Made by a program: the position numbers and the translations under genes. Below are positions 6,089 through 8,308 of a stretch of DNA of 8,308 bases, one piece after another. The DNA lies in NCBI GenBank assembly GCA_030613705.1, contig JAUWLJ010000078.1, positions 1 through 8,308 of the forward strand, given 5' to 3'. Every line of letters starts with the position of its first letter. Within the stretch, counting starts at the first letter, position 1. The stretch comes from Chloroflexota bacterium (GTDB taxonomy: Bacteria > Chloroflexota > Anaerolineae > Anaerolineales > UBA4823). Under the pieces are notes generated by a model that worked only from the letters and a program-made list of their open reading frames with translations, did not search any database and was not told the DNA's origin.

Positions 6089-7774
6089 ATGGTTATCCTG
6101 AAAAAAAATATCGCTTCGTTGTTGACAACAGTAGTTGTCATCTCATTCGCGGCAGCGATTGTCGGAATCGGGCCTCCTCCACCGATTATGCCTTCAAACT
6201 TTTATGGAACGGCCATGATTAACGGCGCGTACGTTGCAGATGGTACTACCATATCGGCCTGGATTGACGGAAGTAAATATGCAGAAACTGCGACTTTCAC
6301 TTTTGAAGGCGAATCAGTCTATACCATTGAAATCCCTGCGGATAACCTATCGACAGGTGGGAAAGAGGGGGGTGAAGCGGGCGATGTGGTTGACTTTAAG
6401 ATAGGAGGTGTTGCTGCTGATCAAACCGGAACCTGGAGCAGCGGAACGAATGTTGAATTGAATCTGACTGCCACTACTACCCCTCCTGCGCCAGTTGCTG
6501 ATTTCAGCAGTTCATCCACAATGGGCGAGGTGCCGTGGATTGTTAATTTCACGGATCTCTCCACCGGATCAATCAGCAGCTGGTCCTGGGATTTCGGGGA
6601 TGGCGGGTCGAGCATTTTACCGAATCCGAGCTACGAGTACGCCACCGGAGGCACCTACACGGTTTCCCTCACAGTCACTGGCCCTGGCGGCTCTGATACT
6701 GAGACGAAATTCGATTACATCACCGTCACTGAACCAGTCCCTGTGACAAGTTTCAGCGGCACACCTACTCTTGGTGAGGCGCCGCTGGTTGTTTATTTCA
6801 CAGCTACCGATTCCGGAAAAATCGGAACCTGGTCGTGGAATTTTGGGGATGGCGGGACCAGTTCCGCCCAGAACCCCTCACATGAGTACACCGTAGCAGG
6901 CTCTTACACGGTTTCCCTAACAGTCACCGGACCCGACGGTTCAGATACCGAGACTAAATTCGACTACATCACCGTCACTGAACCTTCCCCGGAGGCGAAT
7001 TTTACTGTCAATCCAGAATCAGGGGTTGCTCCTCTGACAGTGGACTTCACCGACCTTTCTGCAGGGAACATTACCGCATGGGATTGGGACTTCGGCGATG
7101 GGGGCTCATCCTCGGCTGCCAATCCATCGCATGAGTATTCAAATCCTGGCACCTATCCAGTTTCCCTGACTGTTTCAGGTCCAGGCGGAACGGATACAAA
7201 AACTGAACAAGATTTCATCACCGTTTATGAAGAAATAGTTGCAGATTTCAGCGCATCACCTAGGTCCGGTGAATCCCCGCTGGTTGTGAATTTCTCAGAT
7301 TCTTCCTCAGGTGAGATTACTTCCTGGTTATGGACCTTTGGCGATGGCGGATCGAGCTCGCAGTCCGATCCAAGTCACCAATTTACTGGTCCAGGGGGAT
7401 ACACAGTCTCACTGACTGTATCGGGTCCCGCTGGTTCGCATACAGAGACCAAAGTGGATTACATCGAAGTCTCATCGAACCCAGCCATCATCGCTGATTT
7501 CAGCGCATCACCAATAACTGGAGATGCCCCCCTGACTGTTTCATTTACGGAATTGGCATGGGGGAATATTGATTCCTGGTTTTGGTCTTTCGGAGATGGC
7601 AGCTCAAGTACCGCTCCCAATCCGACGCACACCTATCTGTGGCCAGGGGTCTACACGATCTCATTGCGAATATCAAATATTGAAGAGTATCACATCGAGG
7701 AAAAACAGGATTATATAACTGTAAACGAACCTTCCCGGGATTATTTTATGATTTTTATGCCAGTTATTAATTAA
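6089..7774 (+). CDS. Secreted FYGT-domain protein with five PKD domains
   Basis: The start is taken at ATG 6089 because GGGGA at 6076-6080 is eight bases upstream; the in-frame TTG 6074 and ATG 6083 are too close to it. The 561-residue product has a signal peptide (MVILKKN then a hydrophobic core, residues 8-25). An FYGT domain (35-128) carries the same IGGVAADQTGTWSSGTNVEL block as the first gene of the cluster. Five PKD domains follow, at about 136-216, 219-299, 302-381, 384-463 and 467-547. Each has the hallmark W-x-(F/W)-(G)DG core, for example SWDFGDGGSS and SFGDGSSS, and ends in a YTVSLTV-type strand. PKD domains are Ig-like and serve as spacers or adhesion modules on surface proteins. 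The chain ends DYFMIFMPVIN, a hydrophobic tail like that of its neighbour. No enzyme domain is present. It is probably a surface adhesin or structural filament-like protein, in one operon with the two genes before it. Confidence 0.9.
   Translation: MVILKKNIASLLTTVVVISFAAAIVGIGPPPPIMPSNFYGTAMINGAYVADGTTISAWIDGSKYAETATFTFEGESVYTIEIPADNLSTGGKEGGEAGDVVDFKIGGVAADQTGTWSSGTNVELNLTATTTPPAPVADFSSSSTMGEVPWIVNFTDLSTGSISSWSWDFGDGGSSILPNPSYEYATGGTYTVSLTVTGPGGSDTETKFDYITVTEPVPVTSFSGTPTLGEAPLVVYFTATDSGKIGTWSWNFGDGGTSSAQNPSHEYTVAGSYTVSLTVTGPDGSDTETKFDYITVTEPSPEANFTVNPESGVAPLTVDFTDLSAGNITAWDWDFGDGGSSSAANPSHEYSNPGTYPVSLTVSGPGGTDTKTEQDFITVYEEIVADFSASPRSGESPLVVNFSDSSSGEITSWLWTFGDGGSSSQSDPSHQFTGPGGYTVSLTVSGPAGSHTETKVDYIEVSSNPAIIADFSASPITGDAPLTVSFTELAWGNIDSWFWSFGDGSSSTAPNPTHTYLWPGVYTISLRISNIEEYHIEEKQDYITVNEPSRDYFMIFMPVIN
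6494..7729 (+). repeat. Five tandem PKD-encoding repeats (~245 bp each)
   Basis: Five in-frame units of about 81-83 codons repeat through the gene. Units 1 and 2 are closest: their last ~27 residues (YTVSLTVTGPxGSDTETKFD and YITVTEP) differ at one position only, yet about ten of the codons differ silently. Units 3-5 are more diverged. The pattern indicates old duplication with protein-level conservation rather than a very recent copy. Confidence 0.85.
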
Positions 7775-7785
7775 TATTGATGAAT

Positions 7786-8149
7786 ATGTTCGGGGCAATT
7801 CAGATAGTTAAAAAGAAAACAGCCATATTTAATTAAAGAGTCTCCATTGCAGCGGCAGTACTCCTGGTGAGCTTGATTTTGTCAGTTTTTCCTGTGGTGG
7901 CTGCTCCACCAATTCTGCCATCAAGTTTTTACGGCACTGTGACGCTGGATGGCAGTCCTATGGAAGGTTGCACGAGTGCCTACACCCTGCTCCCTGATAC
8001 CCGACCGGTACCCCCAGGGCACCGGTACCCCTAGGGTACAGGCGTTAGGGAATGGCTATTCAATTGTAAAGACCCCAACGTTCACTTATGATGCTGAACA
8101 ATATCATATACAACCACGTGTCCACCACGAAGAGGTTTTGATAACCTAA
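7786..8149 (+). pseudogene. Fourth FYGT-domain paralogue, broken by a nonsense codon and a GC-rich insertion
   Basis: From ATG 7786 (or ATG 7780) the frame reads MFGAIQIVKKKTAIFN and meets TAA at 7834-7836. The same frame continues RVSIAAAVLLVSLILSVFPV, then VAAPPILPSSFYGTVTLDG, clearly a signal peptide plus the start of an FYGT domain. After GSPMEGCTSA (to 7980) the match is lost across a GC-rich segment. It resumes one frame over at 8069-8107 with KTPTFTYDAEQYHIQP, equivalent to ETATFTFEGESVYTIEIP of the PKD paralogue. In all three intact paralogues the corresponding Thr codons are 48 nt apart; here they are 106 nt apart, a net gain of 58 nt that explains the frame change. The frame then ends at TAA 8147-8149, without the Gly-rich loop and final strands. 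A faint further echo (DEG) may follow in another frame. The gene is very probably dead. Confidence 0.8.
7984..8050. repeat. GC-rich palindromic insertion inside the fourth paralogue
   Basis: This segment interrupts the FYGT domain. Its core is a 17-bp tandem duplication, ACCGGTACCCCCAGGGC (8004-8020) and ACCGGTACCCCTAGGGT (8021-8037), with two mismatches. It also forms a small hairpin, GTACCC-CTA-GGGTAC (8025-8039). It is much richer in G+C than the flanking gene. On the minus strand it reads GGGGTACCGGTGCCCTGGGG, close to GGGAACCTGTCCCGGGGAAC at 354-373, so it may belong to the same dispersed repeat family as the array at 324-418. Boundaries are approximate; no clear target-site duplication is visible. 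Confidence 0.6.
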
Positions 8150-8222
8150 ACCGATGAAGGAATACAAACTTTGATAAGAAATTAGGATATTACTCTTTGA
8201 CATTCCCGCTATGTTGGGAAAT
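8150..8222. other. Short gene-free stretch before the terminator
   Basis: This is AT-rich sequence with no supported gene. A weak hairpin (TTCCC 8203-8207 with GGGAA 8216-8220) lies just downstream of the terminator's T-tract on the minus strand. Confidence 0.4.
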
Positions 8223-8271
8223 AAAAAAATGCCCCCAGCGGTGAGTCAATAGACCACACCTTTCTGGGGGC
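8223..8271 (-). terminator. Intrinsic terminator for a minus-strand gene beyond the right edge
   Basis: GCCCCCAG (8231-8238) pairs perfectly with CTGGGGGC (8264-8271), and an inner GGTG/CACC pair strengthens the stem. Read on the minus strand, the stem is followed after one base by seven T residues (8229-8223), the classic Rho-independent layout. On the plus strand only GTTT follows, so it would terminate the paralogue operon weakly at best. It implies a gene transcribed leftward that lies to the right of this window. Confidence 0.75.
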
Positions 8272-8308
8272 GTTTGAGAGAAGGACTGCTCAACAATCAG
8301 CGAATGAT

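Noticed and set aside
7949..8149. 66-codon plus-strand open frame as a real small gene
   Set aside because: It starts inside the broken FYGT domain, runs through the GC-rich insertion and ends in the displaced domain remnant, so it is a by-product of the frame change.

Overview
The window looks like a piece of a Chloroflexota genome, most likely from an Anaerolineae-type organism. This is inferred from the kinds of genes present, not from a marker gene. The pointers are a subtilisin-like secreted protease ending in two 'GWNLVS'-type domains, small secreted proteins that end in a hydrophobic-Pro-hydrophobic tail, GC-rich palindromic spacer repeats, and a CooC-type ATPase relic of the CO dehydrogenase/acetyl-CoA synthase pathway. 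No rRNA, tRNA, CRISPR array or intact transposase is visible.

Left part (1-1300): the C-terminal 49 codons of an unrecognised plus-strand gene end at 152. A GC-rich array of short palindromic repeats (about 324-418) follows. A minus-strand cooC pseudogene (about 400-1008) comes next; its pieces lie in three reading frames and its nucleotide-binding N-terminus is gone. A gene-free leader with one strong palindrome then precedes the protease.

Middle (1301-4772): one large secreted protein (1022 residues) has a signal peptide, an inhibitory propeptide, an S8 subtilase domain with all catalytic residues, an Asp-box (BNR/sialidase-like) region and two C-terminal GWNLVS-type domains. The roughly 400 bp after it hold no intact gene, but they contain a short decayed relic of another GWNLVS-type C-terminus and a perfect 10-bp inverted repeat.

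Right part (4773-8308): four tandem plus-strand genes all begin with a signal peptide followed by the same ~95-residue 'P-S-x-F-Y-G-T' beta-domain, but each continues differently. The first has a Pro/Thr/Ser-rich stalk and a membrane anchor. The second is the bare domain plus a short tail. The third has five PKD domains plus a similar tail. The fourth is a pseudogene with a nonsense codon and a roughly 60-bp GC-rich insertion that resembles the repeat array at the left. A minus-strand intrinsic terminator at 8223-8271 belongs to a gene lying beyond the right edge.

The functional theme is the cell surface: a secreted protease beside a tandem family of exported adhesive or structural domain proteins. 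The three intact genes are closely spaced and probably co-transcribed. The substrates and partners of these proteins cannot be read from the sequence.
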